Assembly: GCA_004764695.1 (NCBI GenBank)
Contig: SMSO01000025.1
Coordinates: 1,659,102 to 1,723,101 of the forward strand
Length of the DNA stretch: 64,000 nucleotides
Source: Schizochytrium sp. TIO01
Taxonomy: Eukaryota > Sar > Bigyra > Thraustochytrida > Thraustochytriidae
Direction of reading: 5' to 3'
Shown: positions 50,151-60,027 of the stretch, piece after piece
Layout: each line of letters starts with the position of its first letter
How positions within the stretch are numbered: position 1 is the stretch's first letter
The notes under the pieces: model-generated
Seen by the model: only the letters and a program-made list of their open reading frames with translations
What the model was told of the DNA's origin: nothing
Databases searched by the model: none
Position numbers and translations under genes: made by a program

Positions 50151-52129
50151 ACAACAGCAACAACAAATTACAATCGCCTAAAACAGTCAGCCATGATCAA
50201 CGACAAAATATGTACACCTAGTTCTCTTTTGTTGCTTGATCAGCCTGAGGTATAAAATCAGGTTGCAAAGTATGATTCTTTCCATGTGAGTTCAAGTACC
50301 AAGGTGGTAGGTAGATAGGTACTTACTAGCAGATTAAGAAATGAAAAGCAAGACCATGTTTTGATTAATAACCTTCCTTTTCCTTCCTTAACCAGTCCAA
50401 TTCCTATAGATTCTTACTCGTCATTCCAGGCAGTGGGTTGTCCAGGGCAGTCAGATATGCTTCCTGCAACGTAACCAGGCTCAAGGTATTTCCTATGAAA
50501 GCTCATGGTTTCTGCAACTGTGTAAATGGACTCTCCTCTTGTTACTCTTTCATGCAAATTCGCTCCCTCCAGGGCGCTTGGATGTTTAGAGGTTTTTTCA
50601 AATACGAATTGTACTAGCTAGCTGCCGAAACAGAAAATCCCATGATGGCCATGAGACCATATTTGAAAGGGATGATGAAGTATAGCATTTCATGAAGTCC
50701 GTCCGCTTATTAATCACTCTTGCTGAAATAATGGGCTAAGTGAACGAACGGATGCTTCATCTTAATGTCTGTTGTCTTTAGTTGCTTGCTAAAATGTTGG
50801 TCATTAAGGCCCACACTCTTTGGTTCTCTGGGTGCCTCTGTCCCAGTGCACTCACTCGTCTCGCTGACGCGTCGATTGCGCAATCTTCTCACATTCTTAT
50901 GTAAAAACAAAACAAACAACTAAATAAAAAACTTTTGAAAAAGCATTTTTTGGTAGGTAATCCTAATTTTTCTGGTCATCAAAACTGGCATTGCATTTTG
51001 GTCCAAGCAACGATCAAGAACAAGCAAAACAAGGTCACATTGTAGCTCATAACATTCAACTTCACCTTTCTAGACATTTGAGTTTGGATTGTCCACAATG
51101 GGTGGAGGGTGTGATACTGCTTCGGTCCCGATCGTTATCAAGATGATGATCAGTCTATATGAACAGCTTGTAGAAGTATAATGTGAAGCATCACTTTGAG
51201 GATCGATGGCATTTTAGCAAGAAAAACTGAAAATGAAGAAGCTCAGACCATATATTGATGGAATTGACCACAAATTATAGATAACTTCCACGAGAGTCAA
51301 AGTCAAAGTCATGTTATGATGAGGATACTATAATAAAAATCGAAAATGAATATACCTGATGCCAGGGCTCTGCAACGTGTAAAGCAAACTTGGTCTTTGC
51401 TAGACCCTCTGAAGAGCCTGACAAAAAAAAAATCTACTACGAGCAGAATGCTGCGTAAGTTCGGTAGCTCAGCGCTTTCTTGAGCGTGGGAGTGCGTGCA
51501 CGAAAGACAGCTCAATGCAAAACCACCAAAGGAAAAAAAATTAGGTTTTTTTGCTTCTTTTTCCACAGTCACGTAATACTGACATAGTTCTGGATTAGGG
51601 ATTAAATTTATTTTTCTGTTTGAATGGTTGAATACAAAAAATCAAAAAGAGCGACAATTTGCCACACAAAGCTCTCCCTTTCGTTTGTTATTCTCTTGTC
51701 GCAAAGACCCAGGGTCCGTGCAGGTTCTTATGAATATCTCGAAGTTTATATTTTCTGCAGAGGGGTCCCCTCCGCCTTTTGTTGGTCTACTCATGAACCT
51801 TTCTTCATTCGAACAGAAATAATAACTTTTAATAAAAGAAAGCAAAAGAAACCAATGTATGATCAGTAGCAACAATATAATACCTGCCACAAACTATCTC
51901 GGTAACAGAGGCTCTTGTCGAACTCATCGCCGTTTATGGTTCCTGTCCAGACCCTCTTCTTCTTCAGTGGTAGTTTTTACTTCAATGTAAAGCTAAAGAA
52001 AGAGTGACCTTAGGGGCTCTTACCAGAATACGTAGCTCAGCAAATTTATCATTAAAAAGGTGTATATACCTAATACTGTTTTATCGCTTCTTGTCTGGTG
52101 TGGCAGCGTGTGCAGCAGCTTGGCAGACC

Positions 52130-52357
52130 TTATTTTTGAGCGTGTGAGGCTTGTCGGAGGCAGACCTGGGCTTTGAAGCGAGAGGTGATTGATTCAAACA
52201 TCTTGGGATCGAGCGTAGCGTTGCCTGCACGATTTTTATCGTGAACAGCAACTCCAGCTGTCTGTGGGCGTGCAATCTCGTATTTGGCAGGCCATTCAGC
52301 AGACAACGATTTAGATCTTGTTGAAGTCTTGACGTGGCGTGCTCTTACTGTACGCAA
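52130..52357 (-). CDS. Possible small spliced gene, fragment (unknown)
   Basis: The minus-strand frame has coding-like composition (EWPAKYEIARPQTAGVAV, LDPKMFESITSRFKAQ) and lies opposite the carrier gene promoter. It lacks an ATG upstream of the MFES methionine, and the frame is open a little further upstream. It is followed at 52083-52130 by a second basic Ala/His-rich stretch in another frame (CQAAAHAATPDKK) ending in TAA. Two or three short exons would make a protein of about 100 residues. A splice site candidate lies at GCCCAG/GTCTGCC. I do not recognise a family. It could be chance. Confidence 0.3.
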   Translation of the reverse strand: MRTVRARHVKTSTRSKSLSAEWPAKYEIARPQTAGVAVHDKNRAGNATLDPKMFESITSRFKAQVCLRQASHAQK

Positions 52358-52509
52358 GGCAACGCCAAAGACAGCATCGACCTTGTGCGTACAGGTTCAT
52401 ACGGAATTGCGAGATTTTTGTTTACCCTAGACACTGTGCCCCTTAAATTAGCTTAGCTTTGCTTGTGTGTGTGGCTTTTTCTGAGTCTTTGTCTGAGCAT
52501 AGCAAAAAG

Positions 52510-53376
52510 ATGGGTCCTAAAAATGAGCATTTTGGCGCCTACCTCGGTGCAAGTGGATGTGCAGCAGCGATTAACTACCCACTGTGGAAGGCTTCTGCTG
52601 TGAACCAGTCAGCTTTCATTCAGCCTCAAGGTGATGGGCTTGTGGCTCGTCTCAATGTGTTCAAGCAGGCTATCGCTCCTCCGTATCGAGGAATGCCTGC
52701 GGTTATCTTTGGCATGACCTGGGCTCGCTGTGCCATCTTTTTTGGATCAGACTATTGGAGGCCACGACTGCAGGCATCTGGAGCCCCGGATGTTGTGGCT
52801 ATGACCCTACCTCCTTTGGTTTTCTCATCTATTGTCCAGGTAATTAACATGCCTATCGTTCGTGCAAGTGTCACCATGCAGAACCCAAACGTCCAGAATG
52901 ACCCGAACTTCCGCACTACTGTTTCCACTCTTCGACACTTGGCTGAAACAAAGGGTTTTACCAAGCTCTGGCACGGATTGCCTGCCGGTCTGATCAAGAG
53001 CGTGCCCAAGTACATTACGTCAGTCGTGGTGAAGGACCTATGTGAAATGTTCCTTCCCAAGGCCCACAATGAATCAGAATTCCTCGTTCGATCCTGCATC
53101 AAAAGTGTGGTTGCTGGTGTGGCTGGTGCCGTTTTGACAAACCCTGCCGACATTTTGCGTAATGAGATGTTCAAGACCGATCTTAGTCTCATGAACACTA
53201 TTCGTAAGCTTCGTAAAGACGAGCTTGAGCGGCCTGGCAAGAACCGCTGGATGGGTTCTTATGGATGGATGACCCGTGGCCTCGGCTCCAACTTAGTAGC
53301 TGTGTCCGTACCCATCACCCTGACCATTTTCCTGACTGACTTTTTCATCCGTTTTGAGTCAGGCCCCTCGTACTAA
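52510..53376 (+). CDS. Divergent mitochondrial carrier family (SLC25-like) protein
   Basis: The start is ATG at 52510 (MGPKNEHFGAYLG), 288 residues, the usual carrier size. Three helix pairs are suggested, with carrier signature remnants at each repeat: NYPLWKASAVN, NMPIVRASVTMQN and NPADILRNEMFK. The third is closest to PxD/ExxK/R; the first two have lost the acidic residue. A KLWHGLPAGLIKSVPKY segment resembles the FxGxxxxxxR region before an even-numbered helix. Carriers exchange metabolites across the mitochondrial inner membrane. The degenerate first two motifs mean an altered salt-bridge network and an unassigned substrate. Codon use is GC-richer than the neighbours, as in highly expressed genes. 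Confidence 0.75.
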   Translation: MGPKNEHFGAYLGASGCAAAINYPLWKASAVNQSAFIQPQGDGLVARLNVFKQAIAPPYRGMPAVIFGMTWARCAIFFGSDYWRPRLQASGAPDVVAMTLPPLVFSSIVQVINMPIVRASVTMQNPNVQNDPNFRTTVSTLRHLAETKGFTKLWHGLPAGLIKSVPKYITSVVVKDLCEMFLPKAHNESEFLVRSCIKSVVAGVAGAVLTNPADILRNEMFKTDLSLMNTIRKLRKDELERPGKNRWMGSYGWMTRGLGSNLVAVSVPITLTIFLTDFFIRFESGPSY

Positions 53377-53996
53377 GTTTACTCGTACGAGAACTTTGTT
53401 CCCTGTTCTAAGCTGCTTCAACCACCCCTCGTTTTTACATTAGTTGTCGCAGCTACTGAGCTTAGAGATGCCTTCTGCATGCACCAGAGACAGCGCGTAT
53501 GAAAGTCATAAAGAATACAAACTCTAACCTCCAAGTCAACATACATAGAGTAGACAACACCCATACTATCACACTAAACTGAATTTACCCTACCCTACAA
53601 ACTCCAGGAACTTAAAAGCAAAAACAAAAACTAAAATAGCATGAAAAAAAAGTTGTATATCTGGTGTAATTGAACAATACCTCCAATGACCGGGCTAAAC
53701 CTTACAAGAAAACCGTAAGAGAATATCGGGGTCGCATTTGCATAATTTATATCTAAAGCAGATATAAATGGCATCGTCTGAAACCGATGTCTGAAGAGCA
53801 AGTAAAAATTCTATCTGCATAGCGAAATCAAGGGGGTGAAATAGACCAAGACATTTTTTATACATCCGCTAAGGCTATTCGAATAATATTCAAGGAGATT
53901 GTGACTTAGACTCGTTTGATACCATAGAATTGAAAGCAACGGCGGTCATCCATTTTTCAGAGGAGTAGCACAACGCATACCAAGCCTGGATGGGCT
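53377..53996. other. Convergent intergenic region
   Basis: 620 bp between the convergent carrier and ING-SGF29 genes. No feature recognised. Confidence 0.5.
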
Positions 53997-54974
53997 CTAT
54001 TGCACAAATACGTACTTGGTTGGGACAAAATGCTTCATCATCGCGCCCGTTGTTTGATCAACTTCATCGTCATCAAATTGAACACCGCACAAAACGCTTC
54101 CGGGGGGGTTTGGTGCACCAGGAGCGACATTGTTTGACTCACGAAACGGCGTAGACACCAGGGTAGCTTTGTAAAAGCATGTGGTCTTGGGATAGACTGC
54201 AAGGACCTTCTTACCTCTGCTTGAAAGTCTTAATTTTGCAGAGTTGAGTGTTTCCTTATCAGCCAGAAGAACAATTTTCGCAATGGGTAAAACATACCGG
54301 GTCTTGCTGTCATCAACGTCTGCAACTGTGACAACTTCAGCATCTGCTTGGGTAAATTCTGAAACTTTGCAAAGAATCCATGTCGCATCAGCTTCGATAT
54401 ACGCAGCCACAAGTCTGCCCGGGACATATGGTGACTCTTGAATCTCTCCGCTGAGTTGGAGAATATCTTTAAGGTACTCAATGTCTGATCGAAGCCGTTT
54501 GAGGTTCTGTTCCGACATATCGTAGAGTTGGTCAGAGATGCTACGTTTCTCCGCAATTTTTTGTTTTAAGGAAGCACGCAAGTTCGGGATAGATTTGAAT
54601 TCAGGGCTCTCACGGAGTTCCTTGACGATTTTTTCTTTTGTGGCTGTCGAGGTCTCGCCAGCGCAGCGTTCCTTCGCAGTTTCTGCAAATTTGTTTTGAA
54701 TATTTTCGAGTTTTCGCAGTTCTTTCGAACACTTTTTATCAAGGTCACGCATAAGCGTAGTGTACCTGCGAACTTCTGCTGGCATGACCTGGAGCGTGTC
54801 AAGGTCTGAGCATTTTTAGGTGAATCGCAGCGCCATGATTAAGACAAGAGCGATGAATCGTATGATCTGTGAGTATGCAAGATGAACTAGATGAAGATTA
54901 CTACGCCCGCTATCTAACTTACACTCCTCGAGCACGCTTCCCTTGCCGTCCTGGCCATAGGAGTCTCCCGCCAT
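53997..54974 (-). CDS. SGF29: ING N-terminal domain fused to SGF29 tandem Tudor domain, two exons
   Basis: Exon 1 is 54974-54923 and exon 2 is 54805-53997; removal of the 117-bp intron gives 286 residues. The junction restores EEYLDTLQ followed by VMPAEVRRYTTLMRDLD, the hallmark start of the ING family helical domain, which continues to QIAEK-type helices and SDQLYDMSEQNLKRL (about residues 10-140). The C-terminal half (about 145-286) is an SGF29 tandem Tudor domain: GRLVAAYIEADATWILCKV, DVDDSKTRYVLP and VLAVYPKTTCFYKATL, with the two Tyr and a following Phe (VQFDDDE) of the H3K4me3 aromatic cage. SGF29 is the SAGA/ATAC reader of H3K4me3; ING proteins recruit histone acetyltransferases and normally read H3K4me3 with a PHD finger. 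Here the Tudor pair stands in for the PHD finger. Confidence 0.85.
54806..54922 (-). other. Spliceosomal intron in the ING-SGF29 gene
   Basis: On the minus strand the donor is GAGT/GTAAGT and the acceptor is GCTCAG/ACC. Length 117 bp, phase 1. Joining makes a TAC codon that completes the conserved EEYLDTLQ motif, which strongly supports it. Confidence 0.85.
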
Positions 54975-57900
54975 AGTGCAATGGTTTGGTGTGCTGAAGC
55001 AACTTCTTGATGTGGCTGCTGGCTGCCGCGCGCTTGTGAGCAGCTCAATGATTGTTGAAGAGGAGTGAAGACTTGGAAAGGAATTTAGATAATGACCTAA
55101 CCGGTGTCATCTGGTTGGGCCTTTTTATACATGAAAATTATTATCATATGATATTTATATTTATTTAATACTAAAATAGCTTGAGCTTGAATAAAAATAA
55201 TAAATAATAGTAAAAATGTCAAGTTGGTGTGTCAATTTTATAGCAACTAAATAAATATGCGTAGCTTCAAAGGAAGAAGAATAACGTCTAATATCACTGG
55301 ATACAATCACGCAACCATTATTTAGAGATGTCAAAAAGATGCGTTTGGTTTGTTAGCATGATCTTTCTTCTTAGTAATGTTTTTTCACTGATGACTTAAA
55401 AGATTTGCAACCTTTACATGAAATGAGTGACTGTTTTGGCTTGACTTTTTACCTAAGCTATAACATGTTAAGTTATTACCTCTGACTAATGAGTGTTACA
55501 TGAATTTGATTGACAAAGTTGAAAAAGAGTAGCGTTTGTACAATCTGCACCAGCACAACCAGGGTGTTAAACTCTACGCCAACTTGCTTAACCAATGCGT
55601 TGATTTTCTCTTCATTAGTTTTCCCAAATATGTCGTGTCAAGCTTTTGTGTAGCTTAATGCAATTTAATATACCCGAAAAAAGAAGATATTATACACGAA
55701 CGCTCTAAACATTAGCCACGTGAACTAACGTTAGATTTTTGAAAAGCCAGGCGTTTGTCGATTGTTTCCCCTGATATTCTTTACATTTTTCTCAGCGCCC
55801 TTTACTTTCTATAAATTATGAGGTCCTAAATACCTCTAGTATCTAGTGTGGAAATGTTTCACCAAACCTTCAATAAAGATCAAACTACACAATGCTTGGC
55901 CGGGAGCATCTCCTTTGTTGTGTTTCTCCACAAAGTTCCTAAAGTGCTCAAGCACCATTATTCGTCCACGACGCACTTTGGTGTGTACCTTCTAACTCAC
56001 TCGCACACCACTCGTAGACAAGAAATTAGCCCTCAAGAGTAAACATGACGAATCTAAGGATATGTTTAGGCTCCATGCACGCAAAGGCAAAAGTGAAGAA
56101 TTTGGCAAATCGCGGAAAGAGTCTCCAAATGTATGGAGTACAGTACAAGTCATACATTTATATTCACGCTGTCAGGTGCAAATCTTACTATGCGTGAATC
56201 AAAATTATTTCCTTTGGTCGTGAAGGTTTTATACTATTGGTAGACTACTATTTATAAAGTTTTCATAATAGGCCTATTGGTGTTCAATTCTTCGAGAACT
56301 GGAAGTCTTCAAACACGCCTTGCACTCTGCTTTCTGCTTTTGCAAGTTTTGCCTTTCTTTCACACCATCTAGGTCTACTTATCAATAACTCGTCCGCCTT
56401 TAACTCTCCAGTCTTGCATACCCAGCACAGCATCCTTGTATCCATACATCTCACCACAAAGATCCTCGGCACCTCCGTTTCCGTGCGTCCGCCTTGACTT
56501 CAAGCTGTCCAACGACAGGAAACAGATTGAAGCATGTTAAAGCGTCACAATATATTCTGCCTTTAAGCTGCCTGAGCCTGTCATCTGCGCATTTGCCATC
56601 ATAAGGCCTCTCCTTTGCCTATGTTCAGCACTAGCTTTTTTAGTTTTGGCCATCGATTGGCCCGTCACACTTGGGTCATTCGCCGAAACTCGTTGCTCTT
56701 TCGTTGGATGTGGTGCTAAAATCGCACTCCCGTGGTAGTCCCGTGCATCTCGCACTTTATCAGCTCACTAGGACCCCCATCTATTGTATTCCCTAAGAGG
56801 GCCTCCGTCTCAGTTCTTTTTGCCCTGCCAACCATTATTGCTCAGTTTAAGTAAGACAAGCTACTTAGCTAGCTAGAACTCTTTCACGCGCTGCAGTAGG
56901 AGACCTTCCGCTTGCTTGGCTCTTCAGGCCAGGTGAATTGCGGGTCGCTCGGGAGCAGCACTTCCTGCGGCCGTGGCCCTGCGAGCTCGAGGCTGCTTCT
57001 CCAAGTTCTTCCCTTTCGCAGTGCTGTTCTACGTCTTCAGGGCTCGCTGTACGCCTTTTACTTTGTCACTTAGTCAGGCAAGCGACGCTAAGGATGGGTC
57101 TCCATCTCGAAAACGGGGCGCCATTTACTCTCTCGAACTACCTAATACCTAGCTAGCTATGGCTAACATTCATTTTAAGGTCTCTTGGAAAGCGAGCGAT
57201 TGGCCTTTGCTCCTGTGATTGAGAGTCATCGCTTTTCTGAACGTTGCTGCTTCCTCTCCCAGCTTCGAGAGGCGACCAGCCCAGGAGCGCTGCAGTGGAA
57301 ACATACCATGGCTGCTTCTGATGTCTTCGAGCTGTTTATTCGTTTTTTGAGGGAAGTTGAGGGTTTTCACGCGAGAGTTCTCTGTCGAGATAGGTAGTTC
57401 GATGTCTGGAGACAGGAAGCATTACAAAAAATGTTGGCTTGAAGCGAGCAGAATCTCGTGGCGTTAACAATAGATGGCGAGACTTGCGATACACGGCCTA
57501 GCACGCAACGAGAAGGCCCGGAGAACGCGCGTTTGTGGGAGCGACCATTCGGCACTGCTCTTCGCTGTTTTATATGTTCTCGACAGGTCTTCAAGTTCTT
57601 CATTTACTTCGGCATTTATGTGGTTCTCACTGATGCTCTCATGCATACTCGACGCTTTCTTTTAATTAATTACTTAAAAAAATTATAAAAATGGTGTCAA
57701 ATATCAGACTACTTGTGCGACTCCCTCACGATATAGCATTGATGAGCTGAGCGAGTTGGCTCTGGCAGGACCTGCAACCCAAGATCGGTGCGGCACTCTC
57801 GGCATAAGATCTTCTCGGCCCACGACGATCGCCACGGGTACGAATGTAGTAGAGCGCAGGAATTGAAAAGACAAGTTTTGAGTTCCTGTCGGAGTCTGTG

Positions 57901-58636
57901 ACAGAGTAATCAATGACCCCTGCGATACTTTTTTTTCCCTTATTCTTCTCTTCGCTATATTAGGCTTCGTTAGAAGCTCCTATGGTTTCCATAGAAGGTT
58001 TACGTCACTTTCATTACCCTGAGTGTCGTCTTTGGAAACATAGAGAGCAGCATCATACATGAAACAAGGGTGACCAACGACGGACGCTCGACGGACCTTT
58101 GCGAAGCTGCAGCCTGTCAGACTACCATGCAATTTGGTTTCTCTCCTGCTGGACTAATGTCGAGCCTTTGAGTTTCATGCTGCCACGTATGGTGGTCCAG
58201 CAGGCGCCGGGCCTTCTCTTCCGAGCAATCTTGCTATCTGCACGCGCGGCGGTGACGTGACTCTTAAAAAAGGGCGCAGAAAGTAAGAGAGCCCATCGCT
58301 AATATTCTAAAATGCGTAAAGAGCGATGTATGTATGGAGAATAAACATTCTTCAAAGGAGCTTTAACTGGCGTCTCAGCAAGGTTGTCTCAGAACGTGAT
58401 ACAGCTTATTCTTTAACGCTACCAGCATTGGTACAGGGAGTATTCACTTCCTTAGATGAAGACACGTCAACTTGAAATTTGTTTTTGGTGATTAGGTACT
58501 TCCCTATCCTTCAAGTTGAAGGTGATTGAACGTACGACGGGAACTCATAGTGATTACCAAGAAACACTTTTATTTAAAAAAAAGTTTTGAGTTAAATATT
58601 GTATTTTTATTTAAAATGAAGAGCTCATGCGCTCCT

Positions 58637-58661
58637 GGGTAGGTAGGTAGGTTAGGTACCT
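58637..58661. repeat. GTAG repeat ending in GGTACC
   Basis: GGGTAGGTAGGTAGGTTAGG then TACC. Another instance of the dispersed intergenic GTAG/CTAC motif. Confidence 0.75.
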
Positions 58662-59824
58662 GCTCACCTGAGAGAGCCAAGAAGCTTGAGTGGCAATTCT
58701 CAGCCAATCTCTTCCAACGATATCGAAGGTTCTTGCCTCTGCGATTATCAGCTGAGGCCATGCAACAGCCTTAACACTGGGAAAACGTCAAGTTGTGCTC
58801 AGAGAAAACTGAAATACCATACTTGTGCACATCATCGTCTTGTGTAACGTTAAAAACTCTATGATTTAGTGCTTAAATCTGATGAGTTTAGCCATCGGCT
58901 AGCTCAACTCAGCTCATGAATGTACGCATGAAGGGATGAATGGACTCTGTTTCAAGTCTTCAATACCTCGCAATTGAAATCTCGAGAAGACCCTGCGTTG
59001 TCAATGGATGAAGTTCTTCGTTCCTCACTCTTCGTTCTAACATTGACTGAATAGTACACTTGTTAAAGGAGGCCACTTTCTCACTTCTCACTCAACGCCT
59101 TTTCATATTTCTTTCTGACAACACGCGTCGAACCGCATGCGGAGGCACCGTGATAGCTCGTGAGCCTTCGTCGTCTCAAGCTGATGCTCCCTTTGCTCCA
59201 TCCAAGCGTATTTGCAGAGGCTGCGTTGCTTGTCGTCTTATGGATTCTGCAATTCGATATCATGAAACCATCGTATGACAGGACTGACTTTCGAATAAGA
59301 ATTTCTAAGTTGGAATTTTAATGTTATCCCATACAGTAGAATTTCTTTTCTTTTAACCTCAAGGTGAAATCGCACTCTTTTATTATTGCTCTTAGAATCT
59401 ATAGCAGAAATAGTATCGCTGCTCTTCAAGAACCTGAATCTGTGAAAAATTGAACGAAGCAAATTTGATGTTATAAAAAACATAGAGAAAACTGTGCTGG
59501 AGAATTTGCTCCAAATGATTTACTCGTACCTCACTCTTGTTTTCTAATGCACGAGTGGTAAAGCAGCGATTCAATTGTTGTATCCATTGCTCGTTTGTGG
59601 TTAGTGCACTCGGGGCTAGCTAGCGAAGGCAGGCAACACGCAAGTAAACGAGGATCTGGCTGCTTGCTTCATCGTAGCTCTCGTGGTCCCTCTTGTTTAA
59701 TTTCGAGACTAGAAAGAATAAATTAAATAAATTAAAGTCGACAGCTTCTTTTTCTTTCGAAAAAATAAAAATACTTGAATATCGATACTTACCAATTATG
59801 ATGGTAACAAATTTCTATTTACTA

Positions 59825-59873
59825 GGAAAAAAGAGAGGAAAAAGAAAAGAAAAAGAAAAGAAAAGAAAACAAG
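59825..59873. repeat. AAAAG purine run
   Basis: Imperfect GAAAA/AAAAG repeat upstream of the PH-domain gene. Confidence 0.75.
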
Positions 59874-60027
59874 AAATCGAGGAACAGCAATACCAGTTTC
59901 CCATCTCCGGCCGATCGATCGGTGCTCTCGCACTTGGCGCAAGAGCTTCGACCGACCGCCAACAGAACCATTGAAGGGCACCCCAGCTGTTGGTGGCTGA
60001 TTGGCAGCGAGGCCGATCGCTGCAGCT

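Larger units (their letters stand above)
49914..52509. other. Intergenic region with repeats and a possible small minus-strand gene
   Basis: About 2.6 kb. A GATCAT-type repeat lies at 50116-50150 and GTAGGTAGATAGGT at 50308-50321. Near 52.1-52.4 kb the minus strand looks coding (see the separate entry). Otherwise nothing recognised. Confidence 0.4.
54975..60027. other. Five-kilobase region without a recognised gene
   Basis: Short frames only. The stretch at about 56880-57560 is GC-richer than its surroundings and may be a decayed gene or an untranslated exon, but I see no domain in it. A GTAG repeat lies at 58637-58661, GCTAGCTAG motifs near 56868, 57150 and 59619, and a purine run at 59825-59873. 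No tRNA or other RNA gene was identified. Confidence 0.4.
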
